NCBI GenBank assembly: GCA_025359065.1
Contig: JANYHM010000014.1
Location: 1 to 62,884, forward strand
DNA from: Synechococcales cyanobacterium GL140_1_metabinner_5_sub
GTDB lineage: Bacteria; Cyanobacteriota; Cyanobacteriia; Cyanobacteriales; Chamaesiphonaceae
Length of the DNA: 62,884 bases
Direction: 5' to 3'
Positions 35,357 through 47,500 of the stretch are shown here, in pieces. A program made the position numbers and the translations under genes. The first letter of the stretch is position 1; the number at the start of each line of letters is the position of its first letter. The notes under the pieces are model-generated. The model did not search any database. It saw nothing but the letters and a program-made list of their open reading frames with translations, and was not told where the DNA came from.

Positions 35357-36310
35357 TTAAGACTGCCAAACTTTATCCAGAATTTCCGCTGGCGAAATAT
35401 CCGCGATTTTGCCGGTGCGGGACTTAATTGCTACCGTTTTACCATTTGGCAATACTACTGTGTTTGGATCGGTCGGTCCAAACAGGGCAAAAGTATAAGT
35501 TCCCGCCGCAGTAGCTAGGTGCATTGGTCCACTGTTGGTACAAATCATTAGGCTGGCAGCAGCAATCAGGGCGGTGAGTTTACCAATATCAGTGGGTTTA
35601 ATCACCGTCACTTGCGGGCAAGCCTGCATGACTTGCTCAATTAATGCTCGATCGTCTGGCCCTTCAATAAATATTACTGGCTTATCTTGGCGTTTTTGTA
35701 AGCCATCGACCACTCGTTGCCATTGGTTTGCCGGGTAAATTTTATCCATGCCCAATTTCTGCGAAAGCTTACTGGCTCCACCATGGATCAAAATATAGTC
35801 CGAGATCCCCAGATCCTTAAGCTGCTGCTCTACCCAGGCAATATCGGCTTTAGGTACATTGATGCTCAGTGGGGGACAAGGCCGATCGATGCCTAATCCT
35901 TTCACTAAATCGTGATACATGTGCGCTGCATACTGATTTTGGTCTAGAGGCACCGGGTTAGAGAGGAATATTTTGCCGCCGCCTACTCCGTAGCCAATAC
36001 GCTTAGGAATGCCTGTGAGCCATAGAAAAAAGCCCACCCCAAATCGCTGACCCAAAGAAAGCACGGCATCGTATTCTTTATCGCGAATAATGCCTAGCAA
36101 GTTACCCCAGTCAGCAGGACCGTTGGCATCTTTGAAATCGAAGGGAATAACTTGGGGAAAGCTTTTACAGACTTGGTAAGCCGCCGTCGATCTAGGCTCT
36201 ACCACCACGTCAATCTGTGCGTTGGGATAGGTGGACTTTAGATCTTCGATCGTCGGGAAGAACAAGATCTGGTCGCCGATGCCGCCGGGGACAAACGCTA
36301 GGATCCGCAT
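35357..36310 (-). CDS. Glycosyltransferase family 9 protein
   Basis: A 317-residue GT-B glycosyltransferase of the heptosyltransferase family, from ATG 36310 (MRILAFVPGGIGDQILFFP). Family hallmarks: GGIGDQIL at the N-terminus, IDVVVEPRS, YILIHGGASKLSQKLG and the donor-site MICTNSGPMHLATAAGTYTFALFGPTDP. It probably adds a sugar to lipopolysaccharide or another cell-surface glycan; heptose itself is not assumed in cyanobacteria. It follows the MlaE permease gene by 100 bases on the same strand. Confidence 0.88.
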   Translation of the reverse strand: MRILAFVPGGIGDQILFFPTIEDLKSTYPNAQIDVVVEPRSTAAYQVCKSFPQVIPFDFKDANGPADWGNLLGIIRDKEYDAVLSLGQRFGVGFFLWLTGIPKRIGYGVGGGKIFLSNPVPLDQNQYAAHMYHDLVKGLGIDRPCPPLSINVPKADIAWVEQQLKDLGISDYILIHGGASKLSQKLGMDKIYPANQWQRVVDGLQKRQDKPVIFIEGPDDRALIEQVMQACPQVTVIKPTDIGKLTALIAAASLMICTNSGPMHLATAAGTYTFALFGPTDPNTVVLPNGKTVAIKSRTGKIADISPAEILDKVWQS

Positions 36311-36410
36311 AGGTAGTTCGTTGCTCAGTTCACTGCGCAATCATTCTAACACCTTGAGCCGTACCAGCCGAACTCAGTTATGGAGAGTCTCCGAAATTTA
36401 ATGTCTACTT

Positions 36411-37169
36411 TTACAAGCGCAAGTTGCCGGTACCTTGAAACAAAAACCAAGAGAGAAAAAAGTTTGAGACAAATATTGCTAACAGCGAAGTTACCACCGC
36501 AGCGGTGGTTGATTCGCCAACCCCTTTGGCTCCTCCTTTGGTAGTTAGACCCCAATTACAGCCAATAATGGCAATCAAGCCCCCAAAAACCACGCCTTTG
36601 ATGCTGGCACAGATCAAATCCCAGTCGCTCAAGGATTTTTGGACAGATTCGATAAATTCTTTGCTAGATAAGCCATAAATAACTGTGGCAACTAACCAAC
36701 CACCGCACATCCCAGTAACGATCGCCATCAAAGTCAAAATCGGCACCATGGTACAGCAGGCGATCGTGCGAGGAATAACTAAATAATCTACCGGATCGGT
36801 ACGCAGCACATATAGAGCATCGATTTGTTCACTCACTTTCATGGTACCAATTTCAGCGGTAAAAGCCGCGCCCACCCGACCGGCTACCACTACCGCTGTC
36901 AACACTGGGGCAAATTCTCGTGACAAAGCCAGCAACAGTACTGATCCTACCGCAGAGCCAGCTCCGATGCTAATAAATTCTCTGGCTACTTGGATGGTGA
37001 ACACCATCCCTACAGTTACCGAGATGAGTTGGGTAATTAAAATCGATCCGGGGCCAACCATCCGCATCTGTTCCAAGGTGTTGTTGTAATGGAATCGGAA
37101 CTTTAAGATGTGAATTAAAACTTGACCACCGAGTAAAATCGCGGCAAACAGTCGGCGCAGCCATCTCAT
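36411..37169 (-). CDS. mlaE: MlaE family lipid ABC transporter permease
   Basis: A 252-residue integral membrane permease with five to six helices. Clear family regions: MVGPGSILITQLISVTVGMVFTIQVAREF, the coupling helix AGRVGAAFTAEIGTMKVSEQIDALYVLRTDPVDYLVIPR and the C-terminal SIKGVVFGGLIAIIGCNWGLTTKGGAKGVG. Mla systems move phospholipids between membranes; related complexes are TGD in chloroplasts. The MlaF ATPase and MlaD partners are not neighbours. It is upstream of GT9 on the same strand, consistent with an envelope role for both. Confidence 0.93.
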   Translation of the reverse strand: MRWLRRLFAAILLGGQVLIHILKFRFHYNNTLEQMRMVGPGSILITQLISVTVGMVFTIQVAREFISIGAGSAVGSVLLLALSREFAPVLTAVVVAGRVGAAFTAEIGTMKVSEQIDALYVLRTDPVDYLVIPRTIACCTMVPILTLMAIVTGMCGGWLVATVIYGLSSKEFIESVQKSLSDWDLICASIKGVVFGGLIAIIGCNWGLTTKGGAKGVGESTTAAVVTSLLAIFVSNFFLSWFLFQGTGNLRL

Positions 37170-37236
37170 AGGGGTTTGATCAAGATACTAGCAGCCTATC
37201 TTAACACTCTAGTAGCTCTATGATTGATGCAGCTAT

Positions 37237-38538
37237 TTACACAACGGTATGCCAAAGTAACCAGCCATTGATGCCTACGATGACTGCCGCAATCGACCAA
37301 GCGGCAGCCTTCAACCAGCCCGGACTAACAAATTCACCCATAATTTGGCGATCGCTGGTAAACATCACTAAAGGAATCACCGCAAAAGGCAGTTGTAGGC
37401 TCAAGACTACCTGGCTAAATATAATCATGCTAGTAACCTGCTGTTCACCGCAGTAACCAATGACTATCAAGGCTGGAATCACTGCCAGCATTCTGGTCAT
37501 TAACCGTCGCATCCAAGGCTTGAGTTTAATTTGTAAAAATCCTTCCATCACAATTTGGCCAGCCAAAGTAGCCGTAAGGGTGGAGCTTTGACCAGCAGCT
37601 AACAGCGCCAAGGCAAATAGGGTGCTGGCCATGCTTACGCCTAAGACTGGGGAGAGCAGTTGATATGCTGTTTCGATCGAACCCACCTGCTGATGCCCGT
37701 TGGCGTGAAAAGCTGCCGCTGCCACAATTAAAATCGCTGAGTTAATGCCCAGAGCGAAGAACAAGGCAATCACTGTATCTATCACGCCATACTTGATTGC
37801 CTCTGCCCGTTGAGCAGTATCTTTCGCCCAAGAGCGAGTCTGGACGATCGAAGAATGCAGGTACAAGTTGTGAGGCATCACAGTTGCCCCCAAGATGCCC
37901 ACCGCCACGTATAGCATCTCTGGCTTAGCCAGGATTTCCAAAGTCGGCACATAGCCCTGCATCACGGCTGTCAGGTTGGGGCGAGCGAAGCAGAGTTGGG
38001 CAATGAAGCAAAGGCCGATCGTGCTAATTAGGGTAATCATTAGGGCTTCCATTTTGCGGAAGCCTTTGTTCATGAGAGACATCAACAGCAATACATCCAA
38101 GGCGGTCAGGCAGATTCCCCACACTAGAGGAATATGAAAAAGTAATTGGAGAGCGATCGCACTGCCTAATAATTCGGCTAAGTCACAAGCGACGATCGCT
38201 ATTTCGCACAGCGCCCAGAGGGCAAAGTTAACTTTTTTACCGAAACGCTCGCGACACATTTGTGCCAAATCCATATCAGTGGCTACGCCTAGCCGTACAC
38301 AAAGGCTTTGCAGGACGATCGCCATTAGATTAGATAAAAAGATGACCGAGAGCAGCCGATAGCCAAACTGGGAACCACCAGCAATATCAGTTGCCCAGTT
38401 GCCCGGATCCATATAGCCTACTGATACCAAGTAGCCGGGGCCAGCATAGGCCAAAAACTTCCGCCACCATTTACCGGTGGGGACAGGAATGCTGCGATGA
38501 ACTTCGGGCAGGCTGGGGTAGTGAGGGCTGAGGGACAT
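37237..38538 (-). CDS. mntH: Nramp family divalent metal transporter
   Basis: A 433-residue secondary transporter with about eleven helices that takes up Mn2+ and related metals with protons. Helix 1 carries the metal site DPGNWATD (44-51) and helix 6 the [12 protein letters not shown] motif (217-228) with the Ala and Met that contact metal, both intact. It is monocistronic and divergent only from distant genes. No Mur or Fur box was recognised with confidence. Confidence 0.93.
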   Translation of the reverse strand: MSLSPHYPSLPEVHRSIPVPTGKWWRKFLAYAGPGYLVSVGYMDPGNWATDIAGGSQFGYRLLSVIFLSNLMAIVLQSLCVRLGVATDMDLAQMCRERFGKKVNFALWALCEIAIVACDLAELLGSAIALQLLFHIPLVWGICLTALDVLLLMSLMNKGFRKMEALMITLISTIGLCFIAQLCFARPNLTAVMQGYVPTLEILAKPEMLYVAVGILGATVMPHNLYLHSSIVQTRSWAKDTAQRAEAIKYGVIDTVIALFFALGINSAILIVAAAAFHANGHQQVGSIETAYQLLSPVLGVSMASTLFALALLAAGQSSTLTATLAGQIVMEGFLQIKLKPWMRRLMTRMLAVIPALIVIGYCGEQQVTSMIIFSQVVLSLQLPFAVIPLVMFTSDRQIMGEFVSPGWLKAAAWSIAAVIVGINGWLLWHTVV

Positions 38539-38675
38539 GAAAGCTTCTCATAATCTTTTCATATTCATCAAACTTAGCATTTATTTACGATAAAGTTCAA
38601 GGTGGTTGAAATGTTTTTGGGTGGTTCGTAAACAAGAAGGAGCGCATTCCTGACCTTTTTGTTCGCCATCCAAAA

Positions 38676-38710
38676 AAACCAGTGGGCGTATGCAATACGC
38701 CCACTGGTTT
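38676..38710 (-). terminator. Long perfect terminator hairpin
   Basis: AAACCAGTGGGCGTAT and its exact complement around a 3-base loop, followed by T7 on the minus strand. It lies 46 bases after the stop of the GH114-RTX gene and ends that transcript. Confidence 0.9.
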
Positions 38711-38755
38711 CCAAATATCAACAAATCATCAAGCTCTGAAAATTATTAAATTCCA

Positions 38756-40363
38756 TCAGATAACCGGAAAGTCCGTGGCTGCTAAAACGGGCTTGCTAGC
38801 AAGATTGGCAAAATTCACGATCGGCGCATCGCCAGCATCGTTGTAAAACAGGTTGCCATCGGTTTGGTTATAGATAATCTGGGCAGTGCTATTCCGTGCA
38901 GCTTGATTGCTGTTGACGATCGCCAAGCTCCAGTTTTTATTAGCTAACTCCGTGAAAATATTTGTGCGCAGCTCAATTTTGTCCACGCCCGCATCAAAGT
39001 CAGTGATGGTATCGCGTCCTAGGGTGCGAGGGTCAAAGTTTTCATAAACAAAAATATCTCGGCCAGTACCACCGGTCAAAAGATCATTACCCCGATCGCC
39101 ACAAAGTCGATCGTCTCCGGCATCCCCAGACAAGGTATCGTTATCGTCGTTGCCCCACAGCATATCGTTGCCGTTGCCACCGTTGATGGAGTCATTGCCC
39201 CATTCGCCATAGATCATATCCCAGTCATTCCCGGCTTCGATGCGATCATTGCCGCGACCGCCCACTAGGTAATCGTCGCCAGCTTGACCTCTAATTGTGT
39301 CATCACCATCAGCACCAAATAGTCGATCGATCGCACTAGTCCCTTCTAGCAAGTCATTGTTGGCGGTGCCTGCTGTAGAACTGGGGGCAGGTGGGGCTGC
39401 GGCTACTGCGGGTGATGCCACCACAGGGCTAGTAGCTGCTGCACTTTGGGCTTTTTGTGTCAGCAAAAGCTGATTATTCAGAGGGTCGATGGTAAGGGTG
39501 GTGCGATCGAGTGGGTTAACTTGGGGAGTGTAGCCTGCCAAGTTTGCGCGCTGCCAAAAGCTATCAATCCGGGCTTTATTGCTGCCTTGATAGCCAGAGC
39601 CATCATTGATGTAGTCGATTACTAAAACTGGTTTACCAGCGGCAACCACTTTGTTGAGGTTAGTAGTACGCTCGGCAATGCCCACCGGATCTTGGGCTTG
39701 AACACCATTGTAATAAAGGCTTTCTACCCCTACCCCACTGATTTGCTGTAGAAACTTGCCAGTGGTGTCGTAGGGCAGTAGCGCCTCGGCATTTTGGGGA
39801 ATCACCTGAAAATTAGGCTTGCCTTTACCTACTCGGGCATGTTCAACAATTTTTTCGACCCAATCAATCATTCTTTTGGCAGCATCGGCTCGATCGAGCA
39901 CCAATCCCTCACCATTCTTGGGGTTACTCCAATAATCGAAAGCATCTACAATATCTAAATAAGCGCCGTCAAAACCACTATCAATAATTTTATCTAGGTA
40001 TTCCAGGGTAATTTTTTGCCAATCTGGATCCCAATATTTCACCTTGGAGCTACCTGGCCAATCGGGATTTTCTTTGCCTTGCCAACCTGGTGGATTGGTT
40101 TTCCAACCAGGCTGAAAGTAGTAACGCCAATTAGATGACTCACCGATGCTCAGATAAGAAATTGCCTGCTGACCATTGTTATGCAGAGCATCAATTTCGC
40201 TGCTACTGTAACGCCTAGCTTCTGAGCCATCATGAGAATAATCAAGAACCAGCAGTTTTGCGGGGTTCTGTAAGAGCTGATTGAGTTCGTTTTTGGTGAT
40301 GCTAAAAGACCACCCCGAGCCATAGTTAGGAGCTATACCGCTGGGAATCGAGTTATTGGACAT
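38756..40363 (-). CDS. Secreted GH114-type endo-alpha-1,4-polygalactosaminidase with RTX repeats
   Basis: A 535-residue protein. Residues 10-290 form a TIM-barrel of the TM1410/GH114 family: [43 protein letters not shown] with the catalytic Asp and [10 protein letters not shown] linker rich in Ala/Pro/Ser follows (about 305-335), then nonapeptide RTX calcium-binding repeats ([13 protein letters not shown] to [10 protein letters not shown]) and a C-terminal domain ending with DFPVI, which together mark type I secretion. There is no signal peptide. It probably cleaves galactosamine-containing polysaccharide outside the cell. A second RTX protein is encoded further along on the same strand. Confidence 0.9.
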   Translation of the reverse strand: MSNNSIPSGIAPNYGSGWSFSITKNELNQLLQNPAKLLVLDYSHDGSEARRYSSSEIDALHNNGQQAISYLSIGESSNWRYYFQPGWKTNPPGWQGKENPDWPGSSKVKYWDPDWQKITLEYLDKIIDSGFDGAYLDIVDAFDYWSNPKNGEGLVLDRADAAKRMIDWVEKIVEHARVGKGKPNFQVIPQNAEALLPYDTTGKFLQQISGVGVESLYYNGVQAQDPVGIAERTTNLNKVVAAGKPVLVIDYINDGSGYQGSNKARIDSFWQRANLAGYTPQVNPLDRTTLTIDPLNNQLLLTQKAQSAAATSPVVASPAVAAAPPAPSSTAGTANNDLLEGTSAIDRLFGADGDDTIRGQAGDDYLVGGRGNDRIEAGNDWDMIYGEWGNDSINGGNGNDMLWGNDDNDTLSGDAGDDRLCGDRGNDLLTGGTGRDIFVYENFDPRTLGRDTITDFDAGVDKIELRTNIFTELANKNWSLAIVNSNQAARNSTAQIIYNQTDGNLFYNDAGDAPIVNFANLASKPVLAATDFPVI

Positions 40364-40553
40364 AAGATAATTCGTAGATGGGCTATTGATTTTGTTCAGT
40401 TGATTAAGTTAATTGATCACTGAATGAACCGTTGGTAGATAACCCTGAATTGATCTTAAAATTGTACAGATGCTTAATTGGGAGAAATATTAACACATAG
40501 TATTAATGATTAGTAATATTATGGTCACAATATTTTGAGTCTTTGGAAAATTA

Positions 40554-41210
40554 ATGAGTAACAAAACCCTTGGACTTGACGATCGGCTGTCCAGTTATCT
40601 TCGATCGGTAGGAGTGAGAGAGCCAGCGGTTTTACAGCAGCTTAGATCTCACAATGCCGAGTATCCTCAAGGCCATATGCAAATCTGTCCCGAACAGGGA
40701 CAGTTCATGGCGATGTTAGTGAAATTAATAGCGGCTAAACAGATTTTAGAAATAGGAGTGTTCACGGGCTACAGCTCTCTGGTAATGGCTTTGGCTTTGC
40801 CTGACGACGGGCGAATGGTGGCTTGTGATGTGAGTGCAGAGGCGACTGACATAGCACAAAAATATTGGCAGCAGGCTGGGGTTGCTCACAAAATTGATCT
40901 GCGGATTGCTCCGGCGGTGGATACTTTGCAAGATTTGTTAGCAGCAGGCGAGACGTTTGATCTGGCTTTTATTGATGCCGATAAGGCTACTTACCCAGAG
41001 TATTATGAGCTGTGTCTAAAGCTGGTTCGATCGAGTGGGGTTATTTTAATTGACAATGTACTCTGGTACGGGCAAGTAGCTGATCCAAATGTGACCGATA
41101 AACGCACCAGTATTTTGCGGGATCTGAACGCCAAAATTCACCAAGACCAGCGGGTAGAATTGGTGATGCTGCCGATCGGTGATGGCATGACGGTGATTAG
41201 GAGGTTATAG
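40554..41210 (+). CDS. Class I SAM-dependent O-methyltransferase (CCoAOMT-like)
   Basis: A 218-residue enzyme of the caffeoyl-CoA/catechol O-methyltransferase family. The AdoMet motif is ILEIGVFTGYSSLVMALALP, the acidic strand-2 end GRMVACDV, and the metal-site FDLAFIDADKATYPEYYELCLKLVRSSGVILIDNVLW contains the conserved DADK. Such cyanobacterial enzymes act on small phenolic substrates; the real substrate is not known. It is divergent from the GH114 gene and directly followed by an Rpn-like fragment. Confidence 0.9.
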   Translation: MSNKTLGLDDRLSSYLRSVGVREPAVLQQLRSHNAEYPQGHMQICPEQGQFMAMLVKLIAAKQILEIGVFTGYSSLVMALALPDDGRMVACDVSAEATDIAQKYWQQAGVAHKIDLRIAPAVDTLQDLLAAGETFDLAFIDADKATYPEYYELCLKLVRSSGVILIDNVLWYGQVADPNVTDKRTSILRDLNAKIHQDQRVELVMLPIGDGMTVIRRL

Positions 41211-41215
41211 GACTA

Positions 41216-41464
41216 ATGAAGATAGCCCTAAATTGGAATGACCTAAAAGTTTATGAGCAGGAAAATAAAATGACTTATATTACCAGCATGGAAAAAATTG
41301 GCTTTCAGCGAGGATTGCAGGAAGGTAAACAAGAGGGTAGGCAAGAAACTCAACAGGAAATTGTGATGTCTATGCTTGCTAAAAATATGCCTTTGGAAGC
41401 GATCGCCCGGTTGACGAAACTCTCGATCGAGCAAATCAAATCACAGCAGGAGAAAGACAGTTAA
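41216..41464 (+). pseudogene. C-terminal remnant of a Rpn/PDDEXK transposase-like nuclease
   Basis: An 82-residue frame that matches only the tail of the large cyanobacterial Rpn (COG5464, PD-(D/E)XK nuclease family transposase) group: a YEQENKMTYITSMEKIGFQRGLQEGKQEGRQETQQEI repeat of EGxQ-type linkers, then MPLEAIARLTKLSIEQIKSQ. The nuclease core of about 200 residues is absent, and the O-methyltransferase gene ends six bases before the ATG, so the fragment is what is left after a deletion. No function is expected. Confidence 0.75.
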
Positions 41465-41515
41465 CGCTGTCATCCTAATCTAATGAATTATTAATTGAAA
41501 TTAATCTTCGCGCAC

Positions 41516-41547
41516 AAAAAGGCAGTCCCTGTAGAGACTGCCTTTTT
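41516..41547. terminator. Bidirectional terminator
   Basis: A5-GGCAGTC and GACTGCC-T5 pair around an 8-base loop. It lies 31 bases past the stop of the giant phosphatase on the minus strand and can serve either strand. Confidence 0.85.
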
Positions 41548-41577
41548 CATTTAATTCTTGGTCTTCTGACTATTTAG

Positions 41578-44500
41578 TTAGAAGATAGAGATATCGCTAA
41601 CATTGAGGACAGTGGGCTTGGTCGCCAGGATGGCGAACTGGCCACCGTTGGTACCAAAGCCTGTTGAACTGCCATTGTTGTTGAAGTACAGGTTTCCAGA
41701 GCCAGCGCTATAGACAATCTTAGCTGTTGATACATCAACCAGAGTGTCGTTAGCAACCGTTGCCAAGTCACTGGCCTTGATGGAACCGCCCAGACCAGGT
41801 AGCAAACTAAAGGTGGTATTGCTTAAGAACAGCTTGTCTTGACCCTTCACAAAGTCAGTGATCGAATCAACACCGAGCTGAGCAGCGATACCAGCACTGA
41901 GGGCTGCACCCCCAAACTGGAAGGCATCACTGCCAGCACCACCGGTCAGAGTGTCATTCCCGCCCAGACCGTTGATAGCATTATTCCCAACCCCATCTCC
42001 AATAATTAGGTTATTGCCAGCATTGCCACTGCCGTTGGTAGAACCAAGCAGAGTCATGTTTTCGATGTTATCAGCTAATGTGTAATTCACTGCTGTCCGC
42101 ACGGTGTCGTTGCCCTCTCCGGCATTCTCAATGACCACATCAAAACTGTTGTAGACTACATAGATGTCATCACCAGCGCCACCGGATAGAGTATCGAAAC
42201 CGTCACCGGTAGCATCGAGTACATCATTGCCATCCCCGCCATCGACAATGTCGTTGCCATCGCCACTATAAATAGTGTCATTACCGGCTCCGCCATTCAG
42301 GGTATCATCACCGCCCAGCCCACTGATAATATTATCACCAGCACCATAGCCGATAATAGAGTTATTGCCGTTGTTGCCGGTACCATTGATCGAGCCAACT
42401 AGGTACATGTTTTCGACATTTTCTGACAAGGTGTAGCTCACCGCAGTCCAGACCGTGTCATTGTCACCACCACCAGAGTTTTCCACAATTATGTCAGCAC
42501 TATCGTAGATGCCATAGACATCGTTACCCAAACCACCGATTAGGGTGTCGATGCCCCCACCTACAGCATCTAAGGTATCATCACCATCACCGCCAATAAG
42601 GCGATCGTCCCCAGTGCCGCCATTGAGATAATCATTTCCAGTGCCACCATCAAGAAAATCATTACCGTCCCCACCAATTAAGACATCATCACCACCGAGG
42701 CCATTTATGATGTTATTGCCAGCACCATAGCCAACAATGTAATTAGTGCCGTTGTTGCCGGTACCATTTACCGAGCCAACCAAGTACATATTTTCGACAT
42801 TTTCTGACAAGGTGTAATTCACCGCAGTCCAGACACCATCATTGTTGCCACCGCCAGCATTTTCAATGATCACATCAGCGCTGTGGTAAATGCCATAGAC
42901 ATCGTTGCCCAGACCACCGACAAGAGTATCGATGCCCCCACCTGCGGCATCTAGTGTATCATCCCCATCGCCACCAATGAGTTTGTCATTACCAGTGCCG
43001 CCAAATAGACTATCATTCCCAGTGCCACCATCCAGAACATTGTTACCATCTCCGCCGATCAGTAAGTCGTCGCCAGCATTGCCGTTGATGCGGTCATCTC
43101 CGGCCCCAGCATTGATGGTGTCGTTGCCGATTCCGCCATTGATAGTGTCATCTTTGGCGGTGCCATTAAAGGAGTCGTTGCCATCGGTGTTGAAATTGTT
43201 GATGGTCAAAACCGCAGTGGGTTGAATTGCCCCAACTACCGCACCAGTACTGGGATTGCTCAGGCTAAGGTTAACTGTTTCACTGGTTTCTGGGGTAGTG
43301 TCGCCAGCGATCGGAATCACCACATCCTTAAAAGCTTCGCCGGGAGCGAAGGAAACATTGATGGATTTGTTGTTGTAGTCAATGTTGGCAGAGTTGTAGG
43401 TACTAGGGTTAAACAGCGCTTGAATCTGTCCACCTTCTACCAGCTCTCCGCTGATATTATAGTGAGCCTGGGTATCAAATAAGTACCAGCCTGCGCCCAG
43501 AATTTCTTGTACATCAATGATTCCAGAAGATTCTTCATCTACAGTAAATGGAGCGGTGGCCGCAGTTTGTACGCCGTTTATCACATCACCAAAGCGAGCT
43601 GGGTCATGTTTGGCAATGATTTTCACGCTGTCTGTGGCAATATCGTATTCCCAAATTTTGGCGTTATGAATGGCGTTCCCAGTATCTTCCTGGAGCAGAA
43701 CGTGGCCATATTTGTCGATGGTGAGGTTGTCAAACATGTTCTGACCTTCGGTACCATCCAGCAGCAGATCTACCTTGCCGCCAGCATCAGGGTTGGTGAT
43801 GTCATCAAAAGTCAAGCGCCAGAGGCGGCTACGACCAATCTGGGTACCAACACCGTCAGCTACCTGGTCAATGCGATCGGTAGTCACGAAGAAGTATTCG
43901 TTGGAATTACTTGGATTCCAAGCTCCATCTTCTGGACGCGAAAAGGCCGTAGAAGCAGTGGCGTTGAGCGTAAACCTAGTGCCATCAGTAATACCAGTAG
44001 CTCTTGTAGCTGCATTGGCAGTGGTGATCTCCACTGGATTGCCAGTTACATTCACAAACTTAGTAACCCCGTTGGTTAAACCAGCTTTATCAGCTTCGGT
44101 GCCAGTGTTTTGCTTGGTGCCTACATAGACAGCCAGAGCCTGACTTAAAACACCGGTGCCTCCATCATTGTTGCCAATCACGACGGTTTTGTCTTGAGTC
44201 AACGGGTTGGCTAGCAAATTCTCCCACCCACCCACTGCATTCAAACCAGAGCCATTAGTACTGGGGTTAAACTTGCCCAGAACGTAAGCATTTCCCTTGC
44301 TAGCACCTGTTGCCACCGTGGCTAGGGCATAACCTGTAGTCCCGCCTTCTTCACCAGTCAGGAAAATCCTTTCTTGGGTACCTTTGCCAGTCAAGGAGTT
44401 ATAGAAGGCCGAAACTGCTGGCAGGTCAGCCGAGCAGAAGCGGTTAAAGCTAATCGGAGTTGCAGTGGTAGTGTTGCTAGAAGCTTGGCTGGCAGCATCC

Positions 44501-47500
44501 CAACCGTAGACCTGCTGGATCAAATCACTACCGCTGACCACTGATAAATCAGACTTGTTGATGATGTAGCTAGAAATAAACGCCCCTTTACCGCCATGGG
44601 CGCGAGCGATCCCCGAAGTGCTGCCAATCTCTTGGCCCATCAATAGGGTGAAGGTACCATTGCCGTTATCAAAGGCTCCTAATCCATCGGGGATACCCAC
44701 AACGCTGTAGCTATTAGTGCTATTGCCAGTTAGGGGGACAGTATTGCCAACCGAGAGAATAGATTTAGTACTGACCCCCGAGGTAGAACTGGTCGGAATC
44801 ACATAGGGAGTGGCAGTAGCGCTAGTATCACCAGCCGATTTAACATTGCTGGGGCCAATGGATATGCCTGGTAGGGGAGCTGCTGCACCACCGGTGGCCG
44901 TTCCACCTGCCAAATTCAATTGCACTGAACTAGCTACGTTCAAATCCCCAGACCTAGTTACTCGCACCGTAGCATTGCTGGAAAAACCAGCATTACTGGT
45001 CTCGGTGGTAGAGAAAGTGGCTGCACTAAAATCGTAGGTGGGCTTGGCCGCATCTACACTAAAGCTGAGAATCGATCGCACCGGATTAGTCGCCGACGGC
45101 TGGGGGAAGGTGTTAGCAGCGTAAGAATTAACCCCCTGCACGTTCACATTCAGGGTTTTACCATCTTCTGAAACATCAAAGGTGGTGAAATTGAAGGTAT
45201 CTGGAGAATAGAAGTCGATCGGTTGGCGCAGGGTATCGGCGTTGGGATCTCCTTCTCGCACGACGTTTTTCAGTCCTAAGAATTTGGGATCTAGCCCGAT
45301 CGGGTTCACCCCGTTGGCAATTTCCGAAGTGGCCAAGGTATCAGCCAAAGATTTTAAGTTACTGAAACTGTGATCGGTGACGGCATCTGGCCCACCAGCT
45401 CCGATCGGACCATCCACCACAGAAAAAGCATTGGGCAGCACTTTGACCACGCCATTATCTGTATAGGTGATTTCGTTAATCCGGTTTTGGTGGTCGTCGG
45501 TGGCCAAAAAGACCACGTTGTTGATGCGGTTGTCAGCGATGAACTTCAGCAGTTCATTGCGTTCGGCTCGATAGCCACCGATCCAAGACTTGCCACTGTC
45601 TAGGCTACCAGGGGTCAAGGCATTGATTTGATCGATCGGGTCAGAGACACTGATAAATTTCCACGGTGTGCCGTTGCTCTGAGCATCTAACAAGGTTTGC
45701 TTCAGCCACGCCAACTGCGTAGCACCCAACAAGGTTCGATTGGCCGCGTCAGCCCGAGCACCAGTGTCATCGGTGGAACCATCTGCCAACTTCAGTCGCA
45801 CGTCGCGATAGGAGCGGGTGTCGGTGTTAATGTAAATAACATTTTTACCCCACTGGTTGGCGTTATAAAGCTGGGTAGTGCCATTACTGCGCGCATCATT
45901 CGGTGCAACTACAATTTTTTCTCGGATGGGCTGATAGTCTAAATATGCCTGCTCCAGAGTTTGGAATCCTACTGTTTGATTGATAAATGTCCCGGTGGCA
46001 TTCACATCAAATCCGTCAGCGGCCTTGGCTCCGTTGCCAGTAGCTGTAGCAAGAGAGGCTGGTGCTCCACCGTTAATGAGTTGACCATTACCCAATTCAT
46101 GGTTATCTAGAGTTGTATAGTTGCCCTGAGAAGTGAAGAGGGTTTCGAGACTCGGAAAAAGTCCGGTGGAAACCGGTTGAATGTTTTCTAGATACTTGCG
46201 GCGGTAATCAGCTAGCGCTTGGCCGGGGTTCGACGTGGCATTGGCCGTGGCTGCCGAAATATTTCCGGCAGCGGTAGTCCCACTGGCCGTTTCATAAATC
46301 GTGTCTCCCAAAAAGACGAAGAAATCCAAATTCTGGGTACCGAAATTAACTGTGGAGGCATAAGGTCGCCACTTACCATCGGCATCGCCACTTACTGCAA
46401 ACCGCACAGGTGCAGCAATAGTAGCTGCTGGAGCAGTTTTGAAGGTACCTACTCCGCTTAGCTCACCAGGAGCCGATTGGAAGCGATAGTAGTACTTAGT
46501 ACCAGTTTGTAAGCCAGTAGCATCAACTTTGGTAGTAAAGTCCCGGTTCGGGTCACTAACCGTTGTGAAGGTGTTAGAAATTGTGGCGAAGGTGGCATCT
46601 GTAGACAATTGCAAGGTTAAGTTATTGCTAATTCCTTGCTTGGTGGCTGCATCTACAGTTCTTGTCCAGAGAATGGCACTGGTGTCAGTGGCATCTCCCG
46701 CTGCTACCCCAGAAAAACCGGCGGTAACGCCAGCAATAGTTATGTCGATAGTCTTGCTGGCCGAACCATCTAAAGACTTGACGGTGAAGGTATCCACCCG
46801 ATTCTGGCTAGCAGTCAAGGATTGTACGGCACTGTTGTCTGCGCTGTAACTGTAGGCTCCCGTATCCGAAATAGTGAGGGTACCGAGATTGGTGCTGGCT
46901 CCCACCACCGTTGTATTAAACTTGTTTTCACCAAGATCGGCATCTCGGACAGTCAAGCTGCCATATGCTCTAAGTTTTCCAGATCCATCGACGTTGGTAC
47001 CTTCTTTTACGGAAGTTACTGATGCGCCGGTGATGGTGGCGATCGCATTGTTTTTAATCCGACCCGGTGAGCCAGTTTCTGTTATTCCACCAGCTAGAAC
47101 CGCGCCCAGGGTTCCACCATTCACTCCTGCTGTACTCAGGGTGGCGACGATCGGCACAGGCAAAGCACTTCCAGTCAGACCAGCACCGTTATCAAAGGTG
47201 CGACCGCTAGTGGAGGTGCCGAAGCCAATCCCCGTGATCAGGGTGCCAGCAGCGTTGTAAATATTTACCTCGTCACCACCAGTGCTCAAGCCTACGCCAG
47301 AGCCACCATAGTTGCCGATTTGCAGGTCGTAGGGCAGATTGGTGCCAAACCAGGCGGAGGCAAATCCAGCATTGATAGCCGCATCTGTAGAAGTGAGGAG
47401 AGTGTTTTCGATAAAGATGGCCGATTTTCCTGCTGCAATACTAGTTATGCCGCGCAAGGCCACCGCAGAGCTAAATAAGTGAGAGTTGTCGTCGATCTTC

